Assembly: GCA_015520425.1 (NCBI GenBank)
Contig: WAQC01000037.1
Span: 1 to 13,151, forward strand
Source: Candidatus Pelearchaeum sp.
Lineage (GTDB): Archaea > Thermoproteota > Nitrososphaeria_A > Caldarchaeales > Caldarchaeaceae
DNA: 13,151 bases
Reading direction: 5' to 3'
The translations under genes were made by a program, and so were the position numbers. The notes beneath the pieces were generated by a model that was not told the DNA's origin, made no database searches, and worked only from the letters and a program-made list of their open reading frames with translations. Below, one piece after another: positions 7,242-12,362 of the stretch; position 1 is the first letter of the stretch; the number at the start of each line of letters is the position of its first letter.

Positions 7242-8486
7242 ATGGAGCAGCACCCATCTAAGGAGATAATCGCCTCATATAGCGACGTGTTATCAGGTAA
7301 GCGTGTAGCTCTATGCATAACTGGCAGCGTGGCAGCTTACTTAGCTCCAGAGATAGCGCGGACGATAATGAGGTATGGTGCTGAAGTTTATCCTGTTATG
7401 ACCGAAGAGGCTACTGGGCTAATAAGCCCTAGCATAATGGAGTGGGCCACTGGGAATAAGCCCGTGGTTAGACTTACGGGTGAGATGGAGCATATAAAAC
7501 TCGCTGGAGAGCATGAGGGGCGTGTTGACGCTGTTGTCGTAGCGCCTGCCACCGCAAACACGGTATCAAAAGCCGCGCATGGGATAGCCGATAATGCTGT
7601 AACCACACTACTAAGCGTAGCCCTAGGCTCTGGCATCCCAATCCTAGTAGCCCCAGCCATGCACGAGCCCATGCTACGCAACAGAGCCGTAAGTGATTCA
7701 ATAAAGACGCTTGGCGAGATGGGTGTTACTTTCATAGAGCCGCGTGTTGAGGAGGGGAGAGCCAAGATAGCCTTACCCGAAACTATATGCAACCACCTAA
7801 TACGGCTTCTCCACCCAAGAAGACTTCCAAGCGGGAGTCGTGTTATAGTGGCCGCTGGAGCGACGGTTGAATACATAGACCCAATAAGGGTGGTTACCAA
7901 CCTAAGCTCAGGTAGGCTTGGTCTTTCCATAGCTTTAGAGAGCTTTAGACGCGGTGGTGATGTCATGCTTCTTCTCGGACATTCCAAGGTAGAGCCACCA
8001 TACTACATCAACACACGAAACGTGAAGACCACGCGAGAACTGCGCGAAGCTCTCCGCGAGGAGATAGAAAAGAAGAGACCGCTATTCTACTTCTCAACAA
8101 TAGCGGTAGCCGACTATAGGCCGGCAAAGAGCTTTGAAAGAAAACTAGACACGCGAAGCCATGATAAGTTATCGGTGGAGTTTGTCAGTAATGAGAAGGT
8201 CTTGCCTATGGTTAAGGAGCTGTCTCCTGAGACGGTGGTTGTAGCGTTTAAGGCGGAGTATGGTGTTGGGCGTGAGGAACTTATAGCGAGGGCGCGCGAG
8301 CTATTGCAGTATGCGGATATTGTCTATGCTTCTGATGTCTCTAAGCCAGATTCTGTGTTTGGCTCCGAAACCAGTAGCGGCGTAATTATAGCACGGGGTA
8401 TGGATGTTGTTTGGGTGGAGAAAGAAAGGAAGGATGTTCTGGCTTCCCGCCTACTTGATGTTGCCCAGCGCCTGGCTAGCCTATGA
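7242..8486 (+). CDS. coaBC: Phosphopantothenoylcysteine decarboxylase / phosphopantothenate-cysteine ligase
   Basis: This 414-residue bifunctional enzyme carries out two steps of coenzyme A synthesis: ligation of cysteine to 4'-phosphopantothenate (CoaB) and FMN-dependent decarboxylation (CoaC). The CoaC half (about 15-190) has ITGSVAAYLAPE (26-37), the active-site His84 in MEHIKLAGE, the flavin-binding APATANTVSKAAHGIADN (101-118) and PAMHEPM (138-144). The CoaB half (about 196-414) has GATVEYIDPIRVVTNLSSGR (206-225), AVADYRPAK (288-296) and VVVAFKAEY (332-340). Two features differ from bacterial Dfp: PAMN is PAMH, and the flap CGxxGxGR is replaced by EEGRAKIA. I believe both are typical of archaeal enzymes. 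A tandem TGATGA ends the gene, overlapping the opposing SIMPL gene by 11 bp. Confidence 0.95.
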   Translation: MEQHPSKEIIASYSDVLSGKRVALCITGSVAAYLAPEIARTIMRYGAEVYPVMTEEATGLISPSIMEWATGNKPVVRLTGEMEHIKLAGEHEGRVDAVVVAPATANTVSKAAHGIADNAVTTLLSVALGSGIPILVAPAMHEPMLRNRAVSDSIKTLGEMGVTFIEPRVEEGRAKIALPETICNHLIRLLHPRRLPSGSRVIVAAGATVEYIDPIRVVTNLSSGRLGLSIALESFRRGGDVMLLLGHSKVEPPYYINTRNVKTTRELREALREEIEKKRPLFYFSTIAVADYRPAKSFERKLDTRSHDKLSVEFVSNEKVLPMVKELSPETVVVAFKAEYGVGREELIARARELLQYADIVYASDVSKPDSVFGSETSSGVIIARGMDVVWVEKERKDVLASRLLDVAQRLASL

Positions 8487-9228
8487 TGAATACGACTCTC
8501 ACGCTCACCGTGTAGCTGGTTAGACCCTGCATTATAGGCGTCTCAACAGCCTTCTCAGCCGCCATCACTATCGGCATGGGCGCAGATACATCGCTTATCT
8601 CTATACTCTTTATCCCCTTTATGCTCATTCCCGCAGGAGCTATAGCGGCCTCTGCCTTAGAGTAAGCATCTTCAACGGCTTCCTGTATTAGTCTGTTCGT
8701 AAGCTCTTTACGCGCCTCTTGGGAGAGCTGGAACATTATCCCATAAACTCTATTCGCCCCCGCATCAATGGCGCTATCCAATACTTTCCCAATCAACGCT
8801 GGGTCGCGTACCCTCACCTCTATCGTGTGCTGCGCTATGTAGCCAACAATAGTCGGCGGGCTTCCATCCCTATAATACTGATACTGGGGATATATTGAGT
8901 ATCCAGTGGTTTTTATGAACTCCTCAGATACTCCCAAGCTCTTAATCGTCTCTATCACGTTTGTTGATACTTCTCCCGCTTTCCTGAGCGCCTCCTCTGG
9001 TGTCTTCTCCCTAATCTCAACTCCTAACGTTATGACAGACTCGTCGGGCCTTACTTTGGTTGTAGCCCATCCCACGACGCTTAGCAAGTTCTCGCTGTTG
9101 GCTACTGTAGTGTTTAACCTATCTTCAACTAATGGATTGCCCGTAAGAGAGGCATAAGCCACAGCGCCCAAAGCTGCTATCGCAGCCAAAGCTACCACAG
9201 AAACATACAGCGGAATTCTCTCGCTCAT
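8476..9228 (-). CDS. SIMPL-domain (DUF541, YggE-like) membrane-anchored protein
   Basis: A 250-residue protein. Residues 7-28 form an uncleaved signal anchor or signal peptide (PLYVSVVALAAIAALGAVAY). From residue 50 on, the SIMPL/DUF541 pattern is clear: SVVGWATTKVRPDESVITLGVEI, EALRKAGEVSTNVIETIKSLG, the FIKTTGYSIYPQY segment, and the second half with GANRVYGIMFQLS followed by the AVEDAYSKAEAAI helix. SIMPL proteins are extracytoplasmic and poorly understood; YggE has been linked to oxidative stress. There is no enzymatic motif. A TATA-like AATTATA at about 9251-9258 lies about 27 bp upstream, suggesting a leaderless message. The 3' end overlaps coaBC by 11 bp. Confidence 0.9.
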   Translation of the reverse strand: MSERIPLYVSVVALAAIAALGAVAYASLTGNPLVEDRLNTTVANSENLLSVVGWATTKVRPDESVITLGVEIREKTPEEALRKAGEVSTNVIETIKSLGVSEEFIKTTGYSIYPQYQYYRDGSPPTIVGYIAQHTIEVRVRDPALIGKVLDSAIDAGANRVYGIMFQLSQEARKELTNRLIQEAVEDAYSKAEAAIAPAGMSIKGIKSIEISDVSAPMPIVMAAEKAVETPIMQGLTSYTVSVRVVFIIG

Positions 9229-9249
9229 GCCAATACTAAGGTGTGGCTG

Positions 9250-9260
9250 GGTATAATTTC
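9250..9260 (-). promoter_or_regulatory. TATA-like box of the SIMPL gene
   Basis: On the minus strand AGAAATTATA (9260-9251) is centred about 27 bp before the ATG at 9228, the distance expected for a leaderless transcript. No ribosome-binding site is visible between them. Confidence 0.4.
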
Positions 9261-9319
9261 TAGTGATGCGAACACTCCTTACTATATGTGAGAACAGTTC
9301 TAAAACGTGGTCTGGGGGT

Positions 9320-9333
9320 GGGGCTTACGCCCC
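9320..9333 (-). other. Short GC hairpin with GNRA-type loop 3' of tRNA-Pro
   Basis: On the minus strand GGGGC-GTAA-GCCCC forms a perfect 5-bp stem closed by a GTAA (GNRA) tetraloop, 21 nt after the tRNA 3' end. A weak T4 run follows at 9305-9302. It could protect or terminate the pre-tRNA transcript, but a hairpin is not the usual archaeal terminator. Confidence 0.35.
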
Positions 9334-9354
9334 TAGGCCTGGAGCACAGTGTAG

Positions 9355-9448
9355 TGGGGCCGCTGGGATTTGAACCCAGGATTTCCAGCGCTCCAGGCCG
9401 CTGAAGCTCCCCAGGCTGGAGTCATAGTCCAAGCTAGACCACGGCCCC
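9355..9448 (-). tRNA. tRNA-Pro (anticodon GGG) with 18-nt intron
   Basis: The acceptor stem GGGGCCG/CGGCCCC pairs fully, with A73 and no encoded CCA. D-stem GUC/GAC, T-arm CUGGG-UUCAAAU-CCCAG and anticodon stem CCAGC/GCUGG are all perfect. The anticodon loop is C32-U33-GGG-G37-C38 once an 18-nt intron (minus strand, 9408-9391) is removed between positions 37 and 38. The splice sites form a standard bulge-helix-bulge: a 4-bp central helix between loop bases 32-35 and intron CUGG (two G-C pairs plus two G-U), with 3-nt bulges GG^A and AG^C. The mature length is 76 nt before CCA addition. G34 with GG at 35-36 reads CCC/CCU proline codons. The minus-strand TATA-like run at 9473-9481 is about 28 bp upstream. 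Confidence 0.95.
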
Positions 9449-9471
9449 TACTCATCTAAAGTTTTGTAAGC

Positions 9472-9482
9472 GGTTTTTTAGG
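9472..9482 (-). promoter_or_regulatory. TATA-like box of tRNA-Pro
   Basis: On the minus strand CCTAAAAAA (9482-9474) is centred about 28-30 bp before the first tRNA base at 9448. That is the usual archaeal TATA-to-start distance for a transcript starting at or just before the tRNA. Confidence 0.4.
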
Positions 9483-9512
9483 TTTTGCGCTGGTATCTAA
9501 TCTCATATAGCG

Positions 9513-10049
9513 TTAGTGTTGTTGCTTTGGTGGCCTAAACTTTATCCTTATTTCAATTTCTTCCTCTGGGTTGTTGCTTATGTAATGAACCAGCGCTGCC
9601 AGTAGGTTCTTCATGAGTATCTCCGCATCCTCGCCATGTAGTCTGCTTGTGTATATTTCAAGCCCGTCTAGGAGTTTTGACGCTATCTTGTATTCGCGGA
9701 ATGGTATTCCCTTGAAGAGCGCTTTGGCTACGTTTATGAATGAGCCCCAGTCTATCTCCATAAGCGTCATCAGGCTGAGCTTTCCTCTCAGCTCCTCCGC
9801 TTCTAGCTTCTCCAACTCTTCGCGGAGGGCGGTGAACCTCACCTTATCCAGCTCCTTACGCCCAACGTCTGTTATCTCGTAGACTCCCTCCTCCTTCTTC
9901 TCAACCCAGCCTAGCCGCTGCATGTCAAGTAGGGCTACGTATATTGTTCTGTCGGGCTTGCCTGTTGCTTTGATGAACTCTGAATAGCGTGTTGGTCCTT
10001 TCTCGTCTAGGAGTTGGAGTATTTGGTGTTTGACGGTTGTCTTGGCCAT
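9513..10049 (-). CDS. Winged-helix transcriptional regulator
   Basis: A 178-residue protein. Residues 5-70 fit a winged helix-turn-helix: KHQILQLLDEKGPTRYSEFIKATGKPDRTIYVALLDMQRLGWVEKKEEGVYEITDVGRKEL read as helix, helix, recognition helix and wing. It resembles PadR/ArsR/MarR-like archaeal regulators. Residues 72-165 are helical and probably mediate dimerisation. The C-terminus (166-178) is basic and beta-like (IEIRIKFRPPKQQH). No ligand-binding signature is recognised. The gene diverges from the RHH-zinc-finger gene across 135 bp containing CCTAC/GTAGG half-sites, so cross-regulation is likely (inference). A TATA-like TATAATTATA at 10074-10083 is about 29 bp upstream of the ATG, suggesting a leaderless mRNA. 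Ligand and targets are unknown. Confidence 0.82.
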   Translation of the reverse strand: MAKTTVKHQILQLLDEKGPTRYSEFIKATGKPDRTIYVALLDMQRLGWVEKKEEGVYEITDVGRKELDKVRFTALREELEKLEAEELRGKLSLMTLMEIDWGSFINVAKALFKGIPFREYKIASKLLDGLEIYTSRLHGEDAEILMKNLLAALVHYISNNPEEEIEIRIKFRPPKQQH

Positions 10050-10071
10050 TTCCTGGTGTTTATGAGGCCTG

Positions 10072-10083
10072 GTTATAATTATA
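10072..10083 (-). promoter_or_regulatory. TATA-like box of the winged-helix gene
   Basis: TATAATTATA (10074-10083) is a perfect palindrome centred about 29 bp before the minus-strand ATG at 10049, implying a near-leaderless transcript. It directly abuts operator-like inverted repeat 1 at 10084. Confidence 0.5.
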
Positions 10084-10100
10084 CCTACCGACTGTGTAGG
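10084..10100. promoter_or_regulatory. Operator-like inverted repeat 1
   Basis: CCTAC (10084-10088), 7 bp, GTAGG (10096-10100) is a perfect dyad with half-site starts 12 bp apart. It fills the space between the two divergent TATA boxes, where it would block both upstream promoter elements. It is likely bound by the RHH protein or the winged-helix protein (inference). Confidence 0.5.
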
Positions 10101-10104
10101 AATG

Positions 10105-10114
10105 CTTATAAATA
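10105..10114 (+). promoter_or_regulatory. TATA box of the RHH-zinc-finger gene
   Basis: CTTATAAATA is a good archaeal TATA box. The expected transcription start is near 10136. It sits in the centre of a 7-bp inverted repeat (GTAGGAA at 10096-10102, TTCCTAC at 10120-10126) and is flanked by direct repeats AATGCTT at 10101-10107 and 10114-10120. Confidence 0.6.
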
Positions 10115-10121
10115 ATGCTTT

Positions 10122-10140
10122 CCTACCTGATAGGCAGGTA
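10122..10140. promoter_or_regulatory. Operator-like inverted repeat 2
   Basis: CCTACC at 10122-10127 is followed after 7 bp by CAGG, matching the layout of repeat 1 (CCTACC-N7-TAGG). The same stretch contains a perfect 6-bp dyad TACCTG (10124-10129) / CAGGTA (10135-10140). It covers the expected transcription start of the RHH gene, a standard repressor position. Confidence 0.45.
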
Positions 10141-10181
10141 TGCGGCTAGGCCGCAGCCCACACAAGAAGGGGAGGCGGTAG
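10140..10181 (+). other. Possible 13-codon leader mini-ORF upstream of the RHH gene
   Basis: ATG at 10140 opens a 13-residue, strongly basic frame (MRLGRSPHKKGRR) ending in TAG at 10179-10181. It is in the same frame as the RHH gene, with a single codon (GAA) between its stop and the RHH ATG. The ATG lies about 30 bp from the TATA centre, where leaderless genes in this window start. A 6-bp hairpin (TGCGGC-TAG-GCCGCA, 10141-10155) lies within it. Translation is unproven. Confidence 0.3.
10168..10175 (+). promoter_or_regulatory. Strong ribosome-binding site of the RHH gene
   Basis: AGGGGAGG at 10168-10175 ends 9 nt before ATG 10185 and matches the archaeal anti-Shine-Dalgarno sequence well. 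This fixes the RHH start. It contrasts with the leaderless starts elsewhere in the window and implies a transcript with a leader of about 50 nt. Confidence 0.65.
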
Positions 10182-10184
10182 GAA

Positions 10185-10481
10185 ATGAAGCCCATAACAA
10201 TCCACCTGCCCGAACACTACCTAGACGCACTAGACGAGCTGGTGAGAAAACGCTACTACCCCAACAGGGCAGAGGCAATAAGGATGGCGATAAGGGATTT
10301 CATAAAGACAGAGACCTACGAGGACAACGGAGGCAGCAACTATGCGGGTTTCCGCTGTTTTCTCTGTAATAAAATATTCCTAAAGCCAGCGGACCTGGCT
10401 AGACACCTGTCTTGGTGCGGTAAGAACAGGAGACGGGCGCAGCCAACGGCAGGTGGGGCTTATAGTGCGGCAAGAGGATAA
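10185..10481 (+). CDS. Ribbon-helix-helix regulator fused to a C2HC zinc finger
   Basis: A 98-residue protein. Residues 1-43 are a CopG/MetJ-type RHH domain: strand KPITIHL, helix PEHYLDALDELVRK, turn YYPNR, and helix AEAIRMAIRDFIKTE. RHH proteins dimerise and insert the strand pair into the major groove. After a Gly/Asn-rich linker (47-55), residues 56-80 form a zinc finger, FRCFLCNKIFLKPADLARHL, with C58-x2-C61-x12-H74-x3-C78, a classical-type finger with a final Cys. The basic Ala/Gly tail overlaps the next gene. The start is fixed by a strong ribosome site (10168-10175). The promoter carries inverted repeats suited to RHH binding, so autoregulation is likely. It could act alone or together with the overlapping downstream protein. 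Confidence 0.85.
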   Translation: MKPITIHLPEHYLDALDELVRKRYYPNRAEAIRMAIRDFIKTETYEDNGGSNYAGFRCFLCNKIFLKPADLARHLSWCGKNRRRAQPTAGGAYSAARG

Positions 10482-10842
10482 CAACGCCCAAACGGGGCAG
10501 TATGACCCAGAGACAACGCTCACAGCATTCTTTGACCTATTCGCAGCTATAGTAACGCCAAACGGCGTCAAGATAATCAAGTTCCACATGCGCCGCATAC
10601 TGGGTGAGGAGCCAGCCAAAGTATTGGAGCAGAACCCTAGACGCTTTGCAGAAGCATTCACGCAACTCTTCGGCTGCGAGGAGGCTGTGAAGATTGTTGA
10701 GCAGATGATAATAAGCCACTTTTCAATAAATCTAGAGTCTAACAAGAGTCTTATTGGTATGCTTAGGGAGGGACGTTATGAGGAATTTAACAGAACGTTA
10801 TCAATCTTCAATCAGGTGAAGACTAGGAGCGGCTCGGTCTAG
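10465..10842 (+). CDS. Unrecognised small helical protein, co-expressed with the RHH regulator
   Basis: A 125-residue protein if it starts at GTG 10465. I prefer this start because AGGTGG at 10451-10456 lies 8 nt upstream. A GTG at 10453 would add four residues but lies inside that ribosome site. The protein is acidic at the N-terminus and otherwise predicted helical, with a conserved-looking core KVLEQNPRRFAEAFTQLFG and EEAVKIVEQMIISHF, and one Cys (75 in the longer numbering). There are no TM segments, no catalytic motif, and no family I can name. It overlaps the RHH-zinc-finger gene by 17 bp in another frame, so the two are translationally coupled and probably work together. A partner, co-regulator or sensor subunit is possible but unsupported by sequence motifs. 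Confidence 0.75.
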   Translation: MRQEDNNAQTGQYDPETTLTAFFDLFAAIVTPNGVKIIKFHMRRILGEEPAKVLEQNPRRFAEAFTQLFGCEEAVKIVEQMIISHFSINLESNKSLIGMLREGRYEEFNRTLSIFNQVKTRSGSV

Positions 10843-10854
10843 CCGCATACCCAT

Positions 10855-10866
10855 ACATATATTTAC
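10855..10866 (+). promoter_or_regulatory. TATA-like box of the acyl-CoA dehydrogenase operon
   Basis: ATATATTTA at 10857-10865 is followed about 26 bp later by the expected start near 10888. An AAGGGG ribosome-site-like sequence at 10886-10891 precedes the TTG at 10899. Confidence 0.45.
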
Positions 10867-10898
10867 GTAGAGTGGCGTTTATTGTAAGGGGTTGAGTT

Positions 10899-12044
10899 TT
10901 GGGCCTGGATTTTAGCTTCAGTGAGGAGCAGGAGCTTTTCCGCAAGTCTGTCCGCGAGTTTGCCGAGCGCGAGATAAAGCCGCGCATTAAGGAGTATGAG
11001 GAGAAGCGCGAATGGCCTTGGGAGATTTGGCGGCGTATGGCAGAGTTCGGCATCCAGGGATTATGCTACCCAAGGGAGTATGGTGGGCTTGACGCTGATT
11101 ACGTTACAATAGGGATAGCCACCGAAGAAATTGCGCGGGCAGGTGGCCCCTATCCATCGCATATATGGGGAACGATAATAGCGAGGTATGGTAGCGAGGA
11201 GCAGAAGGAGCGTTGGATACCTAAAATCGTGAGAGGAGAGACGCTGGTCGGCGTAGGCTCAACGGAGCCGCGCGGGGGCTCCGACGCTGCTGGGATACAG
11301 ACAAAAGCAGAGAGAAAGAACGACCACTACATCATAAACGGCGAGAAGCAGTTTGTCAGCCACATAAGGGAGTCAGAGGCATTCATAATAACTGCACGCA
11401 CAGGCCCGCTGCCACGCGATAAGGGAATAAGCACGATACTCGTGGAGCTTGACCGCGAGGGGATAGAGAAATACTACTTCAGGACTATGGGGTGGTGGTC
11501 CCACTCATTCGGCGGCATAAGATTCAACAACGTCCAGGTTCCAGTCAGTAATAGGATTGGAGAGGAGAATAAGGGCTTCAAGTATCTTATGATGACCTTT
11601 GATAAGGCGCGGGTTCTTCTTGGCCTATGGGCTCTTGGGTATGCGGAAGCCAGCCTAGAGGAGACGATGAGCTACGCTAAGCAGCGCGAGGTCTTCGGGA
11701 GGCCTCTAGCCAAGCTGATAAACGTCCAGTTTGACATAGCCGATTCCTACACGCGCATAGAGGCGGCTAAGCTCCTCTGCTATAGAGCATTGTGGCTGGC
11801 TGACCAGCAGAGGCCGCATGTGAAGGAGTCTGCTATGGCTAAGTATTATGCCCTCACTACCGCGTGCGACGTTATTGATAGGATGATTCAGATTCATGGC
11901 GCTGTCGGGGTAACATCGGAACTGGAGCTGGAGAGGCGTTACCGCGATGTGAGGGGTATTAGGATAGGCGATGGCACTGATGAGATAATGAAGCTCATCG
12001 TAGCCCGCGAGCTTCTGGGCCGCGAGTACCTGCCCTACCGCTAG
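10899..12044 (+). CDS. Acyl-CoA dehydrogenase
   Basis: A 381-residue FAD-dependent enzyme that oxidises an acyl-CoA to the 2,3-enoyl-CoA. The N-terminal helical domain begins FSFSEEQELFRKSVREFAER (5-24). Signature 1 is GVGSTEPRGGSDAAG (118-132), the middle beta domain runs to about 225, and the C-terminal helical domain has QREVFGRPLAKLINVQF (262-278). Signature 2 is QIHGAVGVTSELELERRYRD (331-350). In IGDGTDEI (356-363) Asp358 lies where many family members have the catalytic Glu of YEGT. The base may be Asp here or lie elsewhere, so the acyl substrate is not predictable. The start is TTG 10899, because a TGA at 10893-10895 blocks any earlier start. It leads a three-gene operon with the MazG-like and Nre genes. 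Confidence 0.93.
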   Translation: MGLDFSFSEEQELFRKSVREFAEREIKPRIKEYEEKREWPWEIWRRMAEFGIQGLCYPREYGGLDADYVTIGIATEEIARAGGPYPSHIWGTIIARYGSEEQKERWIPKIVRGETLVGVGSTEPRGGSDAAGIQTKAERKNDHYIINGEKQFVSHIRESEAFIITARTGPLPRDKGISTILVELDREGIEKYYFRTMGWWSHSFGGIRFNNVQVPVSNRIGEENKGFKYLMMTFDKARVLLGLWALGYAEASLEETMSYAKQREVFGRPLAKLINVQFDIADSYTRIEAAKLLCYRALWLADQQRPHVKESAMAKYYALTTACDVIDRMIQIHGAVGVTSELELERRYRDVRGIRIGDGTDEIMKLIVARELLGREYLPYR

Positions 12045-12047
12045 TCA

Positions 12048-12056
12048 GGGAGGTGG
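12048..12056 (+). promoter_or_regulatory. Ribosome-binding site that selects a CTG start
   Basis: GGGAGGTGG is the strongest Shine-Dalgarno match in the window and lies 7-8 nt before CTG 12064. No ATG, GTG or TTG exists in this frame between the upstream stop near 12000 and the first conserved residues, so this site supports initiation at CTG. Confidence 0.6.
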
Positions 12057-12063
12057 CAAAGCC

Positions 12064-12357
12064 CTGTCTGGGGTAACAATACGGCAGCTCCAGCAGCACT
12101 TTAAAGAGCTGTACTTCACGCGCGACAGCGCGCGTGGTGCTGAGCTGACCTTCCTCTGGTTTGTCTCGGAGGTTGGCGAGGCTGCCGACGCCCTCAAGGA
12201 CAGGGATGGTGATAAGCTTGAGGCAGAACTCGCAGATGTTCTTGCATGGTTGTTGAGCTTCTGTAACGTGGCTGGGATAGACTTGGAGAGGGCTGTGCTA
12301 CATAAATACGGGGAGGCATGCCCAAGATGCGGGGCCAAGCCCTGCTCATGTGATTAG
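12064..12357 (+). CDS. MazG-like nucleotide pyrophosphohydrolase with C-terminal zinc knuckle (CTG start)
   Basis: A 97-residue protein read from CTG 12064 to TAG 12355-12357. It has the MazG-type pattern for Mg-dependent hydrolysis of nucleoside triphosphates to monophosphates: ExxE in FLWFVSEVGEAADAL, then ExxD in KLEAELADVLAWLL, in a helical fold. The C-terminus CPRCGAKPCSCD carries four Cys (C-x2-C-x4-C-x-C) and is probably zinc-binding, as in other archaeal MazG-like proteins from memory. It lacks an ATG/GTG/TTG start, but a strong GGGAGGTGG precedes the CTG at proper spacing. It begins 19 bp after the acyl-CoA dehydrogenase stop and ends 5 bp before the Nre start, so the three are one operon. 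Nucleotide-pool cleaning next to a DNA-repair gene is a sensible pairing. Confidence 0.82.
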   Translation: MSGVTIRQLQQHFKELYFTRDSARGAELTFLWFVSEVGEAADALKDRDGDKLEAELADVLAWLLSFCNVAGIDLERAVLHKYGEACPRCGAKPCSCD

Positions 12358-12362
12358 GTTTT

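Noticed and set aside
7388..7987. A 199-codon minus-strand frame opposite coaBC (and 7474-7701)
   Set aside because: Lies entirely within coaBC, which has all family motifs. Composition is that of an antisense shadow.
9263..9270. GTGATGCG as a box C motif of a C/D guide RNA
   Set aside because: Imperfect box C and no paired box D, D' or C' at proper spacing in the surrounding 60 bases.
9449..9512. T-rich stretch after the winged-helix gene as its terminator
   Set aside because: The T-runs are on the plus strand; on the minus strand, where the gene is read, they are A-runs that better serve as the tRNA promoter.
10115..10369. An 84-codon plus-strand frame starting before the RHH gene
   Set aside because: Its frame differs from the RHH domain that occupies the same DNA, its translation is Arg/Gln-rich low-complexity, and the RHH start has a strong ribosome site.
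10185..10842. Toxin-antitoxin system (RHH antitoxin with overlapping toxin)
   Set aside because: The layout is suggestive, but the second protein has no RelE, MazF, PIN or HEPN motif, and the RHH protein carries a zinc finger rather than a toxin-neutralising tail. Kept only as a speculation within a finding.
12045..12338. A 97-codon minus-strand frame, plus 12194-12391, 12633-12914 and 12845-13147
   Set aside because: Opposite the MazG-like and Nre coding regions. Ser-rich or Arg-rich translations without family signatures.
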